Position numbers and translations under genes: made by a program. Shown piece after piece: positions 6,765-16,443 of a stretch of DNA of 64,000 nt. Within the stretch, counting starts at the first letter, position 1. Every line of letters starts with the position of its first letter. The notes below the pieces were generated by a model. That model searched no databases and was not told where the DNA came from. It was given only the letters and a program-made list of their open reading frames with translations. Source of the stretch: Streptomyces sp. NBC_00654 (GTDB lineage: Bacteria > Actinomycetota > Actinomycetes > Streptomycetales > Streptomycetaceae); assembly GCF_026341775.1 (NCBI RefSeq), contig NZ_JAPEOB010000003.1, forward strand, positions 372,001 through 436,000, given 5' to 3'.

Positions 6765-7949
6765 CGACCCACCCCCGAGGCCACTCAATACTGTCTCGGC
6801 CCGTTCCTGGGCACGGGCGTCGACCACGAGGTCGGGCGTGATGCCCGTGCCGTCGACGCTGCGGCCGGCCGGGGTGCGGTAGTGCCCGACGGTCAGCTCG
6901 GCCACGGAACCGCCCGGAAGCTTGCTGGGCATCTGCACGGAACCCTTGCCGAAGGTGGGCGATCCGACGGTCACGGCGCGGCCCCGGTCCTGGAGGGCGC
7001 CGGTCAGCAGCTCCGCCGCGCTCATCGTGCCGCCGTCGACGAGGACCACGACGGGCCGGTCGGTGTCGCCGCCGGACTCGGCGTACAGGGCGCGCTGCTC
7101 ACCGCGCACGTCGTAGGTGGCGACCAGGCCGCCGTCCAGGAAGGCGGAGGCCGCGACGGCGGCCTCGTTGACCAGGCCGCCGGAGTTGGCGCGCAGGTCC
7201 AGCAGGATGCCGGCGTCGCCCGGCGCCGCGCGCACCGCGTCGCGGACCTCGGTCCCGGCCCCCTTGGTGAAGGCGGCGACCTTGACCAGGACCGCCGCGG
7301 AGGGCTCGTCGCCCAGCCGCCGGACGGTGACCGCCTCGGTGGTGAGCCGGGCCCGGCCCAGGGTCTCGGTCCAGGCGCGCCCGCCCCGTTCGAGCCCGAG
7401 AACCACGGTGCTGCCCTCGGCCGCTCCCGTACCGTCGCCGCGCAGCAGGGCGACGACCTCGGCGACGGGGCGCCGGTCGACCCGGCTGCCGTCGACCGTG
7501 CTCAGCAGGTCCCCCGCGCGGATGCCGGCGCGGTCCGCGGGGCCGCCGCTCTCCACCCGGGCCACGGCGACCCGGCCGCCGGAGGTGCGCCGGGCGGAGA
7601 GGCCGATGCCGGTGTACGAGCCGTCGAGGGCCTGCTCGAACTCCTCGTACTCCCGCTCGTCGTAGACCGCGCCCCATCGGTCACCGCTGCGGCTGACGAC
7701 CTCCTCGGCCGCCTCCGTACCGGACTTCCCGTCGGCCTCGGCCTCGGCGGCGGCGTCCTCGATCTCGGCCCGGTCGACGGGGGCCACGGTGGAGGCGATG
7801 GCGCGGGCCTGGATGTCCCCGCCCGCCTCCGCTTCGTGGGGCAGTGAACCGGTGGCCGCCGCCGTGGCGAGAACGCACCCGAAGACCAACGTCAGGGCCG
7901 CCCCGCGGCAGAGACCGCGGGGCCCTAAGCGGTGCGTGGGGCCCGGCAT
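6762..7949 (-). CDS. S41-family C-terminal processing peptidase with PDZ domain
   Basis: 395 residues from the ATG at 7949 (MPGPTHRL), chosen because it starts a clear signal or anchor sequence (basic start, hydrophobic stretch ALTLVFGCVLATAAA). A PDZ domain (YTGIGLSA to about LERGG) is followed by the S41 catalytic domain. This has LLDLRANSGGLV, the serine in GGTMSAAELLTGAL, and the general-base lysine in SPTFGKGSVQ. It is expected to act outside the membrane, cutting proteins near their C-terminus. It lies downstream of ftsE-ftsX and upstream of smpB on the same strand. In other bacteria FtsEX and CtpA-type enzymes both act on cell-wall hydrolases, so a related role is possible but not shown. 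Confidence 0.92.
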   Translation of the reverse strand: MPGPTHRLGPRGLCRGAALTLVFGCVLATAAATGSLPHEAEAGGDIQARAIASTVAPVDRAEIEDAAAEAEADGKSGTEAAEEVVSRSGDRWGAVYDEREYEEFEQALDGSYTGIGLSARRTSGGRVAVARVESGGPADRAGIRAGDLLSTVDGSRVDRRPVAEVVALLRGDGTGAAEGSTVVLGLERGGRAWTETLGRARLTTEAVTVRRLGDEPSAAVLVKVAAFTKGAGTEVRDAVRAAPGDAGILLDLRANSGGLVNEAAVAASAFLDGGLVATYDVRGEQRALYAESGGDTDRPVVVLVDGGTMSAAELLTGALQDRGRAVTVGSPTFGKGSVQMPSKLPGGSVAELTVGHYRTPAGRSVDGTGITPDLVVDARAQERAETVLSGLGGGS

Positions 7950-7968
7950 GCGGACGAGTCTAGGACAA

Positions 7969-8012
7969 GCCCCCTGTGGCGCACGGTCGATCGACCGTGT
8001 GCCACAGGGGGC
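7969..8012 (-). terminator. Long hairpin after ftsX
   Basis: A 44-bp near-perfect palindrome (22-bp arms, one mismatch) that starts 5 bases beyond the ftsX stop codon. It lies between ftsX and the S41 peptidase gene. It probably ends or attenuates ftsEX transcription or protects its 3' end; no T-tract follows. Confidence 0.65.
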
Positions 8013-8017
8013 GCATG

Positions 8018-8935
8018 TCACACCTTGAGGTACTTGCGGAGCGCGAAGAGCGCGGCCACGGCGGGCATCAGGAGCCCGATCGCGAGGACGAGCGGCAGCT
8101 TGGTGAGGACCGCGTCCCAGCCGATGAAGTCGATCAGGTTCAGCTTGTCCTTGAGCGCCAGTCCGCCGTCGATCAGGAAGTACCGGCCGCCGAGCAGCAT
8201 GGCGCAGGCGAGCAGGCCGCCGATCAGGCCGGCGACGGCCGCCTCCATGATGAACGGCATCTGGATGTAGAAGCCGGAAGCGCCCACGAGCCGCATGATG
8301 CCCGTCTCACGTCTGCGGCTGAACGCCGAGACCCGGACGGTGTTCACGATCAGGATCAGCGCGATGACCAGCATCAGCACCATCACGTATATCGCGACGA
8401 CGTTCATGCCGTTCATCAGCCCGAAGAGGTTGTCCAGGATGCTTCTCTGGTCCTGGACGGACTGCACCCCGTCGCGTCCCGCGAAGGCGGTGGCGACGAC
8501 CTTGTACTTCTTCGGGTCGTCGAGCTTGACCCGGAACGACTCCTGCATCTGGTCGGGCGTGATGTTGCCCGCCATCGGCGAGTCGCCGAACTGCTCCTGG
8601 TAGTGCTTGTACGCCTCGTCGACCGTCTCGAAGCTGACCTTCTCGACAGCGTCCATCTCTTCGAGATCGGCCTTGATCTCCTTCTTCTGCTGCGGAGTGA
8701 CGGCACCCTTGGCGCACTTGGGTACGTCCTTGGCGTCGCTCTTGTTGCAGAGGAAGATCGAGACGTTGACCTTGTCGTACCAGTAGTCCTTCATCGTGCT
8801 GACCTGCTCGCGCATGAGCAGCGCGCCGCCGAACAGGGCGAGCGAGAGGGCGACGGAGACCACGACCGCGAAGGTCATCGTGAGGTTGCGACGAAGACCG
8901 ACGCCGATCTCCGACAGGACGAACTGGGCGCGCAT
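8018..8935 (-). CDS. ftsX: Cell-division ABC transporter permease FtsX
   Basis: 305 residues, the usual size. The N-terminal cytoplasmic stretch ends in MRAQFVLSEIGVGLRRNLTM. TM1 is about residues 20-45. A large extracytoplasmic loop (residues about 46-165) contains two cysteines (FLCNK, VPKCAKG), probably a disulfide. Three C-terminal helices include the segment starting MVLMLVIALILIVNTVRV. FtsX partners the FtsE ATPase and activates peptidoglycan hydrolases through its outside loop. The start lies 54 bp after the ftsE stop, on the same strand. Confidence 0.96.
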   Translation of the reverse strand: MRAQFVLSEIGVGLRRNLTMTFAVVVSVALSLALFGGALLMREQVSTMKDYWYDKVNVSIFLCNKSDAKDVPKCAKGAVTPQQKKEIKADLEEMDAVEKVSFETVDEAYKHYQEQFGDSPMAGNITPDQMQESFRVKLDDPKKYKVVATAFAGRDGVQSVQDQRSILDNLFGLMNGMNVVAIYVMVLMLVIALILIVNTVRVSAFSRRRETGIMRLVGASGFYIQMPFIMEAAVAGLIGGLLACAMLLGGRYFLIDGGLALKDKLNLIDFIGWDAVLTKLPLVLAIGLLMPAVAALFALRKYLKV

Positions 8936-8989
8936 GGCGTCCTTTCAGTACTCGATGCTCGAAATGCACGAAGGGCCGGAGCCCCTCGG

Positions 8990-9679
8990 TCAGTGCTGGT
9001 AGCCGTACACGCCGCGTGCCTGGTCGCGTACGAGACGGCCCTGTTCGAGCTCGATGACGCGCTTGCGCATCTGGTCGACGATGTTCTGGTCGTGGGTCGC
9101 CATGATCACGGTGGTGCCGGTCCGGTTGATCCGGTCCAGCAGCTTCATGATGCCGACGGACGTCTGCGGGTCGAGGTTGCCGGTCGGCTCGTCCGCGATC
9201 AGCAGCATGGGGCGGTTGACGAAGGCCCGCGCGATGGCCACGCGCTGCTGCTCACCGCCGGAGAGTTCACCGGGCATCCGGTCCTCCTTGCCGCCGAGGC
9301 CGACGAGGTCGAGGACCTGGGGCACCGCCTTGCGGATCTCGCCGCGCGGCTTGCCGATGACCTCCTGCGCGAAGGCCACGTTCTCGGCGACGGTCTTGTT
9401 GGGCAGGAGACGGAAGTCCTGGAAGACCGTGCCCAGCTGGCGGCGCATCTGCGGCACCTTCCAGTTGGACAGCCGCGCGAGGTCCTTGCCGAGCACATGG
9501 ACCATGCCCGTGCTGGCGCGCTCCTCGCGCAGGATCAGCCGCATGAAGGTCGACTTGCCGGAGCCGGAGGAGCCCACCAGGAAGACGAACTCACCCTTCT
9601 CGATGTCGAGCGAGACATCGCGCAGAGCCGGGCGGGTCTGCTTCGGGTAGGTCTTGGAGACGTTGTCGAATCGGATCAC
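8990..9679 (-). CDS. ftsE: Cell-division ABC transporter ATP-binding protein FtsE
   Basis: 229 residues. Walker A is GSSGSGKST (residues about 36-44), the signature is [14 protein letters not shown], Walker B is LLIADEP and the H-loop is MATHD. The start [20 protein letters not shown] is the typical FtsE N-terminus. FtsE drives FtsX across the membrane using ATP and links the division machinery or cell-wall remodelling to hydrolases. It is first in the ftsE-ftsX transcription unit. The 258-bp upstream region is shared with the divergent small gene at 9938. Confidence 0.97.
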   Translation of the reverse strand: MIRFDNVSKTYPKQTRPALRDVSLDIEKGEFVFLVGSSGSGKSTFMRLILREERASTGMVHVLGKDLARLSNWKVPQMRRQLGTVFQDFRLLPNKTVAENVAFAQEVIGKPRGEIRKAVPQVLDLVGLGGKEDRMPGELSGGEQQRVAIARAFVNRPMLLIADEPTGNLDPQTSVGIMKLLDRINRTGTTVIMATHDQNIVDQMRKRVIELEQGRLVRDQARGVYGYQH

Positions 9680-9937
9680 GGATGCACCACGGTCGGCCGG
9701 GAGTAGGTGAGCGTGACCATACGCGAACCGGGCTCACGCGTGCAGGCGGCGTCCGGCAATGGGTGATTTGTGGCAGAACCCCGGTCGGAACGAAACGGGT
9801 CGTGCCGGACCTTGTCCGGCGGGCCGCGCCGATTTCCGCGCGAGCTGGCACAGTGGTGGGGGGAACGGTTGCGTTTCCGGAAGCGTTGTGCGGAGAGAAA
9901 GCAGTAGCGGCTCCGCCGCGCGGGAGGAGGAAAGCGC

Positions 9938-10138
9938 ATGACCTATGACCGACTGGTGTGCGCGAACTGCGCGGCACCCGTGGCCGAGGGGCGCTGCCGG
10001 GTGTGCCGTGCCGTGCGGCAGCAGTTGCAGGAGCAGCAGGACCAGGGCCCGCTCGCCGGGCTGAACCCGGCGATGCTGATCGCGCTGATGGTGATCCTGG
10101 TGGCCGCGCTCGCCCTGCTGGCGCACCAGGCCGTCTGA
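9938..10138 (+). CDS. Small zinc-ribbon membrane protein of unknown function
   Basis: 66 residues. A four-cysteine zinc-ribbon pattern lies at the N-terminus (CANC, then CRVC). After a short Gln-rich linker (QQLQEQQDQ) comes one membrane helix (AMLIALMVILVAALALLAHQ). A strong ribosome-binding site (GGAGGAAA) precedes the ATG, so it is very probably translated. It is divergent from ftsE. I know no function. The layout suggests a cytosolic metal-binding head anchored to the membrane by its C-terminal helix. Confidence 0.8.
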   Translation: MTYDRLVCANCAAPVAEGRCRVCRAVRQQLQEQQDQGPLAGLNPAMLIALMVILVAALALLAHQAV

Positions 10139-10222
10139 CCCGTCACCCGGTCTCCGCTGTCCGCAGCGGCCCGTGGGCGCCGATACGCCCGCGTACGGGC
10201 CGTGGAGCGGTCGGATACGCGA

Positions 10223-10261
10223 AAGGGCCCGGGAAGGCCGTAGCGGCCTTCCCGGGCCCTT
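10223..10261. terminator. Bidirectional terminator hairpin
   Basis: Perfect 18-bp stem (10223-10240 with 10244-10261) and a 3-base loop. It lies between the convergent small zinc-ribbon gene and the LAETG surface-protein gene and probably serves both. Confidence 0.85.
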
Positions 10262-10281
10262 CTCCGTGCGCGTACGGGCCC

Positions 10282-11265
10282 TTAGGCGACCGTACGACCG
10301 CCGCCGACCAGACGCGGCAGCATACGGAAGCCGATGCCACCGGCGATCATCGTCGCGGCGCCGACCAGCAGGAACGTGGTCTCGGCCGCACCGGTCTCGG
10401 CGAGCTCATCCTTGCCCTTGCCCTGCTCGACCGGCTGGTTGCCGACGCTGTCGGTGTCGGTGTTGTCGGCGCACTCGGCACCGTCGAGGTCCACCGTGCA
10501 GGTACCGGCGCCGTCGCCGCCGCCGGAGGTCGAACCGGAGGTGCCGTTGCCGGAACCACCGTTGTCGCCGCCGCCGTCCGTGGTTCCGCCATTGTTGCCG
10601 GAGCCACCGTTGTTACCGGAACCGCCGTTGTTGCCCGAGCCACCGTTGTTACCGGAACCACCGTTGTTGCCGGAACCGCCGTCAGCGCCACCATCGGCAC
10701 CGCCGTCAGCACCGCCGTCAGCGCCACCATCGGCGCCACCGTCAGCACCGCCGTCGGCACCGCCGTCAGCGCCACCATCAGCACCGCCGTCAGCACCGCC
10801 GTCGGCACCGCCGTCAGCGCCACCATCAGCACCGCCGTCAGCACCACCGTCCGCGCCACCATCGGCACCGCCGTCAGCACCGCCATCGGCACCGCCATCG
10901 GCACCGCCGTCAGCGCCACCATCAGCACCGCCGTCAGCACCGCCGTCCGCGCCACCATCGGCACCGCCGTCAGCGCCACCGTCCGCGCCACCATCGGCAC
11001 CGCCGTCCGCGCCGCCGTCGGCACCGGCGTCAGCACCGCCGATGGGGTTCTCACCGGACGTCCCGCCCTGGTCAGCACCGCCCGCCGGGTTCTCGTTACC
11101 GTTCGTCACCTCGGCCTTGGCACTGACGCCGTCCTCACCGTCAACACCGATCTCGATGCCGATGCCGACGGCCTGCGCCGCACCGGCCGCGGTCAGCGAG
11201 GCACCCGCGGCAATAACCGCACCAGCGGCTATCCGCGCGACGCGGATGCGCGTCTTCTTGGTCAT
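10282..11265 (-). CDS. Sortase-anchored surface protein with Gly-Gly-Ala-Asp repeats (LAETG motif)
   Basis: 327 residues. There is a Sec signal peptide (basic MTKKTRIRVAR, hydrophobic core, cleavage near GAAQA). A short N-terminal part follows, then about 30 GGAD tetrapeptides (10680-11036), five SGNN repeats, a Gly/Ser/Thr linker with a two-cysteine patch (GTCTVDLDGAECAD), and the sorting signal. This is LAETG followed by a hydrophobic helix and a short basic tail. LAxTG motifs are typical substrates of class E sortases in Streptomyces. The protein should end up covalently linked to peptidoglycan. The regularly spaced Asp residues make it strongly acidic and possibly cation-binding, which is inference. 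The DNA has a matching 12-bp period. Confidence 0.88.
   Translation of the reverse strand: MTKKTRIRVARIAAGAVIAAGASLTAAGAAQAVGIGIEIGVDGEDGVSAKAEVTNGNENPAGGADQGGTSGENPIGGADAGADGGADGGADGGADGGADGGADGGADGGADGGADGGADGGADGGADGGADGGADGGADGGADGGADGGADGGADGGADGGADGGADGGADGGADGGADGGADGGADGGADGGADGGSGNNGGSGNNGGSGNNGGSGNNGGSGNNGGTTDGGGDNGGSGNGTSGSTSGGGDGAGTCTVDLDGAECADNTDTDSVGNQPVEQGKGKDELAETGAAETTFLLVGAATMIAGGIGFRMLPRLVGGGRTVA
10680..11040. repeat. 12-bp-period tandem repeat array inside the surface-protein gene
   Basis: About 30 copies of a 12-bp unit (cac-cgc-cgt-cag type, with variants such as cca-tcg-gcg) encode GGAD on the minus strand. Third positions vary between copies, while the amino acids hardly vary. 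Copy number is likely to differ between strains and to be miscounted in short-read assemblies. Confidence 0.9.
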
Positions 11266-11545
11266 CTGTTGCTACCCCCAGTAGCCGATCTCGTCAGTGG
11301 AGCAGCCATATATGCGGGGCCACGGCCCTGCGGGGTTCGCTCTCGGCGGGGCCACGTCATGCCGTGGTCCATCCCACCCGCCCCCCGGTTCACACCCGTC
11401 CCAGACATACGCATGCTGCTCTAGCACCCTGGCCAGAGTTAAGGATTACGTCAAGGCCGTTCCGTGCAATACGCACCGCTATGGGGCTTCTTGACGGCTA
11501 TTCGGAATCACGACTGTGACGCATTGGGCACGACTCCCCCGCAAC
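11266..11545. other. Intergenic region upstream of the surface-protein gene
   Basis: With the two hairpins at 11546-11614 this fills the 365-bp gap up to prfB. The part next to the surface-protein ATG has a GGGGG ribosome-binding site (about 11274-11279). AT-rich stretches such as CATATATG (about 11308-11315) may belong to its promoter. No coding region was recognised. Confidence 0.5.
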
Positions 11546-11574
11546 CTGCCGCCGGTCCACCCGACCGGCGGCAG
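11546..11574 (-). terminator. Second hairpin downstream of prfB
   Basis: Perfect 12-bp stem (11546-11557 with 11563-11574) and a 5-base loop. It stands just beyond the hairpin at 11581-11614, so prfB transcription meets two hairpins in a row. Confidence 0.6.
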
Positions 11575-11580
11575 AACGCG

Positions 11581-11614
11581 GTCGAGCCCGGACAGTGGCC
11601 TGTCCGGGCTCGAC
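11581..11614 (-). terminator. prfB terminator hairpin
   Basis: Perfect 15-bp stem with loop TGGC, starting 16 bases beyond the prfB stop on the minus strand. Confidence 0.8.
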
Positions 11615-11630
11615 CGACGTACGGCAGGGG

Positions 11631-12737
11631 TTACTTCTCCTGCTGCTTGCGCCAGCGGATACCGGCTTCCAGGAAGCCGTCGATCTCCCCGTTGAAGACC
11701 GCTTCCGGGTTGCCGATCTCGAACTCCGTACGGAGGTCCTTGACCATCTGGTAGGGGTGCAGGACGTACGAACGCATCTGGTTGCCCCAGGAGTTGCCGC
11801 CGTCACCCTTGAGGGCGTCCATCTTCGCCTGGTCCTCCTGGCGGCGGCGCTCAAGGAGCTTCGCCTGGAGGACGTTCATCGCGGAGGCCTTGTTCTGGAT
11901 CTGCGAGCGCTCGTTCTGGCAGGAGACGACGATGCCGGTCGGCAGGTGGGTCAGGCGCACCGCGGAGTCCGTGGTGTTGACGCCCTGGCCGCCGGGGCCG
12001 GAGGAGCGGTACACATCGACGCGCAGCTCGGACTCGTCGATCTCGATGTGGTCGGTCTGCTCGACGACGGGGAGCACCTCGACGCCCGCGAAGGACGTCT
12101 GGCGGCGGCCCTGGTTGTCGAAGGGCGAGATCCGGACCAGGCGGTGGGTGCCCTGCTCGACGGAGAGGGTGCCGTAGGCGTACGGCACCTGGACGGCGAA
12201 GGTGGTCGACTTGATGCCGGCCTCTTCCGCGTACGACGTCTCGTAGACCTCGGTCTTGTAGCCGTGCCGCTCGGCCCAGCGGATGTACATGCGCTGGAGC
12301 TTCTCGGCGAAGTCGGCGGCGTCCACGCCACCCGCCTCGGCCCGGATGTTGACGAGGGCCTCACGGGCGTCGTACTCGCCGGAGAGGAGCGTGCGGACTT
12401 CCATCTCGTCCAGCGCCTTGCGGACCGACTCCAGCTCGGTCTCGGCCTCGGCGAGGGCATCGGCGTCGCCCTCGTCCTCGGCGAGCTCGAAGAGGACTTC
12501 GAGGTCGTCGATGCGGCCGCGCAGGGCCTCGGCCTTGCGGACCTCGGCCTGGAGGTGCGAAAGCTTGCTGGTGATCTTCTGCGCCGCCTCCGGGTCGTCC
12601 CAGAGGGACGGCGCCGCCGCCTGCTCCTCGAGCGCGGCGATGTCCGCCCTCAGCGCATCCAGGTCCAGGACGGCCTCGATCGACCCCATGGTCGAGGAGA
12701 GGGACTTCAGCTCTTCGGAAATATCGACGACTGCCAC
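11631..12737 (-). CDS. prfB: Peptide chain release factor 2 (RF2)
   Basis: 368 residues from the GTG at 12737 ([11 protein letters not shown]), the start that gives the family length. It recognises UGA/UAA stop codons through the SPF tripeptide ([10 protein letters not shown]), and the GGQ loop ([18 protein letters not shown]) triggers peptide release. The reading frame is continuous near codon 26. There is no in-frame UGA and so no programmed +1 frameshift as in E. coli. The open frame upstream of 12737 is antisense to the kinase gene region and is not part of RF2. Confidence 0.96.
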   Translation of the reverse strand: MAVVDISEELKSLSSTMGSIEAVLDLDALRADIAALEEQAAAPSLWDDPEAAQKITSKLSHLQAEVRKAEALRGRIDDLEVLFELAEDEGDADALAEAETELESVRKALDEMEVRTLLSGEYDAREALVNIRAEAGGVDAADFAEKLQRMYIRWAERHGYKTEVYETSYAEEAGIKSTTFAVQVPYAYGTLSVEQGTHRLVRISPFDNQGRRQTSFAGVEVLPVVEQTDHIEIDESELRVDVYRSSGPGGQGVNTTDSAVRLTHLPTGIVVSCQNERSQIQNKASAMNVLQAKLLERRRQEDQAKMDALKGDGGNSWGNQMRSYVLHPYQMVKDLRTEFEIGNPEAVFNGEIDGFLEAGIRWRKQQEK

Positions 12738-12776
12738 GGGTCCAGCGTAACGGCTGGGCGGGTGAAGCTTGCCCTC

Positions 12777-12801
12777 GCCCGGAACCGGATCGGTTCCGGG
12801 C
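12777..12801 (-). terminator. Hairpin downstream of pkaB
   Basis: Perfect 11-bp stem with loop GAT, located between the pkaB stop (12850) and the prfB start (12737). It may end pkaB transcription or reduce read-through into prfB. Confidence 0.6.
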
Positions 12802-12849
12802 GGCTTCCCGGACCGGTTCCGGGCACCCTCCGGCCCCGGTCCGCGGCCC

Positions 12850-14094
12850 TCAGGGGGAGGCGGGAGCCGAGTTCCCCGTGTCCTGGGGGGTCGCGTCCGC
12901 GTCCTCGCCGCCGGTCGCCAGCCAGCCGCCCACCGCGACGGCCGCGCACAGGAGGACCGCCGCGGCACCCAGGGTGATGCGGCGCTTGCGGACCGCCGCG
13001 GACTTGTTGCGGGCCGAGCCGGGGCGGGGGCGGCCGGGGGCGCGGGGGGCGCGGGCGGTGCCCAGGGGGCCGCCGGCCAGCTCGTCGGGGGCCGGGACGC
13101 GCATGCTCGTGTGGGTGTCGCGGTTGGAGTCCGGCGCGGAGCCGGGGACCAGCGGAACGGCGCCGCGGCGGCGGGGCTCCTCGGCCGGGGTGTACTGCTG
13201 CTCGTCGTACGCCGGGGACTGCGGTTCGGCCTCGCCGGCGTCCGGCTCGTCCACGTCGAGCGGGGGTATCCCGGACAGCAGGGGAAGCAGCTCGCGCAGC
13301 CGCAGTGCCAGTTCCGAGGCGCGCAGCCGGGAGGCCGGGGCCTTGGCCAGGCACTGGACCAGGAGCTGCCAGAGCTCCTCGGGGATGCCGGGGAGCGGGA
13401 CGACGGTCTCGGTGACATGGCGGCGCAGCACCGCGCCGGGGTGGCCGCCGCCGAAGGGCGTGAACCCGGCGAGCAGCTCGTACAGCACCGTCGCGAGCGC
13501 GTAGATGTCCACGGCGGCGCGCGGCGGGAGGCCCTCGACGATCTCGGGGGCCAGATAGTCCGGGGTGCCGATGATCTTGGTGGACTTGGTGCGGCCCGGG
13601 GTGTCGATCAGCTTCGCGACGCCGAAGTCGGTGAGCAGCGCGGGGTGCGAGCCGCCGGGGCCCAGCGGCCCCTCCATGTCGAGCAGGATGTTCTCCGGCT
13701 TGACGTCGCGGTGGACCACCCCGGCGGCGTGCGCGGCGGCGAGCCCGTCGGCGACGTCAGCGATGATCGCGACGGCGGCCTCGGGGGCGAGGCGGCGCTC
13801 GCGGTCCAGGCGGGTGCGCAGATCCGTTCCGCGTACGAGCGTCATGACCAGGGCCAGGTCGTTGCCGTCCACGACGAGGTCGCGGACGGAGACCACCTGG
13901 GGATGGTCGAGCCCGAGCAGGGCGGTGCGCTCCTGCACGAAGCGGCCCACGAGCTCCTGGTCGGACGCGAGGTCCTCGCGGAGCAGCTTGATGGCGACGG
14001 GGCCCTCGGGCCCCTCGCCGAGCCACACCGTGCCGGCGCTGCCGCGCCCCAGGATCTGGTGGGCGGTGTACCGGCTGCCGATATTCCGTGCCAA
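12850..14094 (-). CDS. pkaB: Membrane-anchored Ser/Thr protein kinase PkaB
   Basis: 414 residues from the TTG at 14094 ([18 protein letters not shown]). This start is preceded at good spacing by GAGGGAG; the ATG at 14136 in the same frame lacks such a site. The kinase domain spans about residues 8-265: glycine loop [12 protein letters not shown]-binding Lys36 (VAIKLL), HRDVKPEN (catalytic Asp130) and DFG at 156-158. A charged linker follows, then one transmembrane helix ([21 protein letters not shown]) and a tail of about 20 residues outside, too short to be a sensor domain. It is paired with pkaA upstream on the same strand, as in S. coelicolor, where both were described as autophosphorylating kinases. 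Confidence 0.92.
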   Translation of the reverse strand: MARNIGSRYTAHQILGRGSAGTVWLGEGPEGPVAIKLLREDLASDQELVGRFVQERTALLGLDHPQVVSVRDLVVDGNDLALVMTLVRGTDLRTRLDRERRLAPEAAVAIIADVADGLAAAHAAGVVHRDVKPENILLDMEGPLGPGGSHPALLTDFGVAKLIDTPGRTKSTKIIGTPDYLAPEIVEGLPPRAAVDIYALATVLYELLAGFTPFGGGHPGAVLRRHVTETVVPLPGIPEELWQLLVQCLAKAPASRLRASELALRLRELLPLLSGIPPLDVDEPDAGEAEPQSPAYDEQQYTPAEEPRRRGAVPLVPGSAPDSNRDTHTSMRVPAPDELAGGPLGTARAPRAPGRPRPGSARNKSAAVRKRRITLGAAAVLLCAAVAVGGWLATGGEDADATPQDTGNSAPASP

Positions 14095-14185
14095 GACTGC
14101 TCCCTCAGCGGCTGGCGTTGGACCCCCGGTCGACAAAGTTACGCGGCGTTCGGGGTGTCACGTGCCCTGGATGGCGCCAACCTTC

Positions 14186-14216
14186 ACTTCTCCGGACCAA
14201 ATAGGCCCGGAGAAGT
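14186..14216 (-). terminator. Hairpin downstream of pkaA
   Basis: 10-bp stem ACTTCTCCGG/CCGGAGAAGT with an 11-base loop, in the pkaA-pkaB gap. Confidence 0.5.
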
Positions 14217-14240
14217 CGACAAAGGTACAGAGTTGGCCGT

Positions 14241-15932
<1,692 letters not shown>

Positions 15933-16443
15933 GTCATGCGCTCCCTGCTGATCGTGGTGCTTGCGGTCCCCCGGGCCCGCCCGGATGTTCCGGCCCACTC
16001 TAGTGCCGCAGAACGGGCCACCGGTCGGTCGTCTTCCGGTCTTGTTCACGCCATGTCGCGACGGACGCCGGGGCGGTGTCACGCGGGATTCCCACCGTGT
16101 CCGGAGGAAGACGCACACACCGGACAGAAGGTTGCCGACGGTTGCCGAACAACCGTTCCCCACCCCCGTCCGACGCGAGGCCGACTATGCCCCCGAACGG
16201 CTCGAACCAGACCCAAGCAGGCGTTTTTGCGACCACACTCGGCCATTCAAGATCATTTGAAGGTGGCCCCCGGGCGTGTTGTCAGTGGCAGGTGCGAGGA
16301 TGCCTTCCAGCACGGAACCCTGGGGTCGGGAACCTCGCGGTCCGTGACGACCTGAACCGGACGACGCGTCCGTGCCGGGTGGGGGGACATCACAGGGCGT
16401 TTCCCCTGCCGGGCACCCCGCGCAGAAGGGACCGCTGACGGCG
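15933..16443. other. Divergent promoter region between pkaA and the FHA-ATPase gene
   Basis: This 511-bp gap holds no convincing gene on either strand; the open frames crossing it are extensions of the flanking genes. It must contain the promoters of both pkaA and the ATPase. No -10/-35 pair was assigned. Confidence 0.5.

Noticed and set aside
12600..12737. Programmed frameshift in prfB
   Set aside because: The reading frame is continuous through the early codons with no in-frame UGA, as expected for actinobacteria.
14095..14136. ATG start of pkaB at 14136
   Set aside because: The TTG at 14094 has a far better ribosome-binding site and gives the family-type N-terminus; the 14 extra residues are unlike kinase starts. 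Either could be used in principle.
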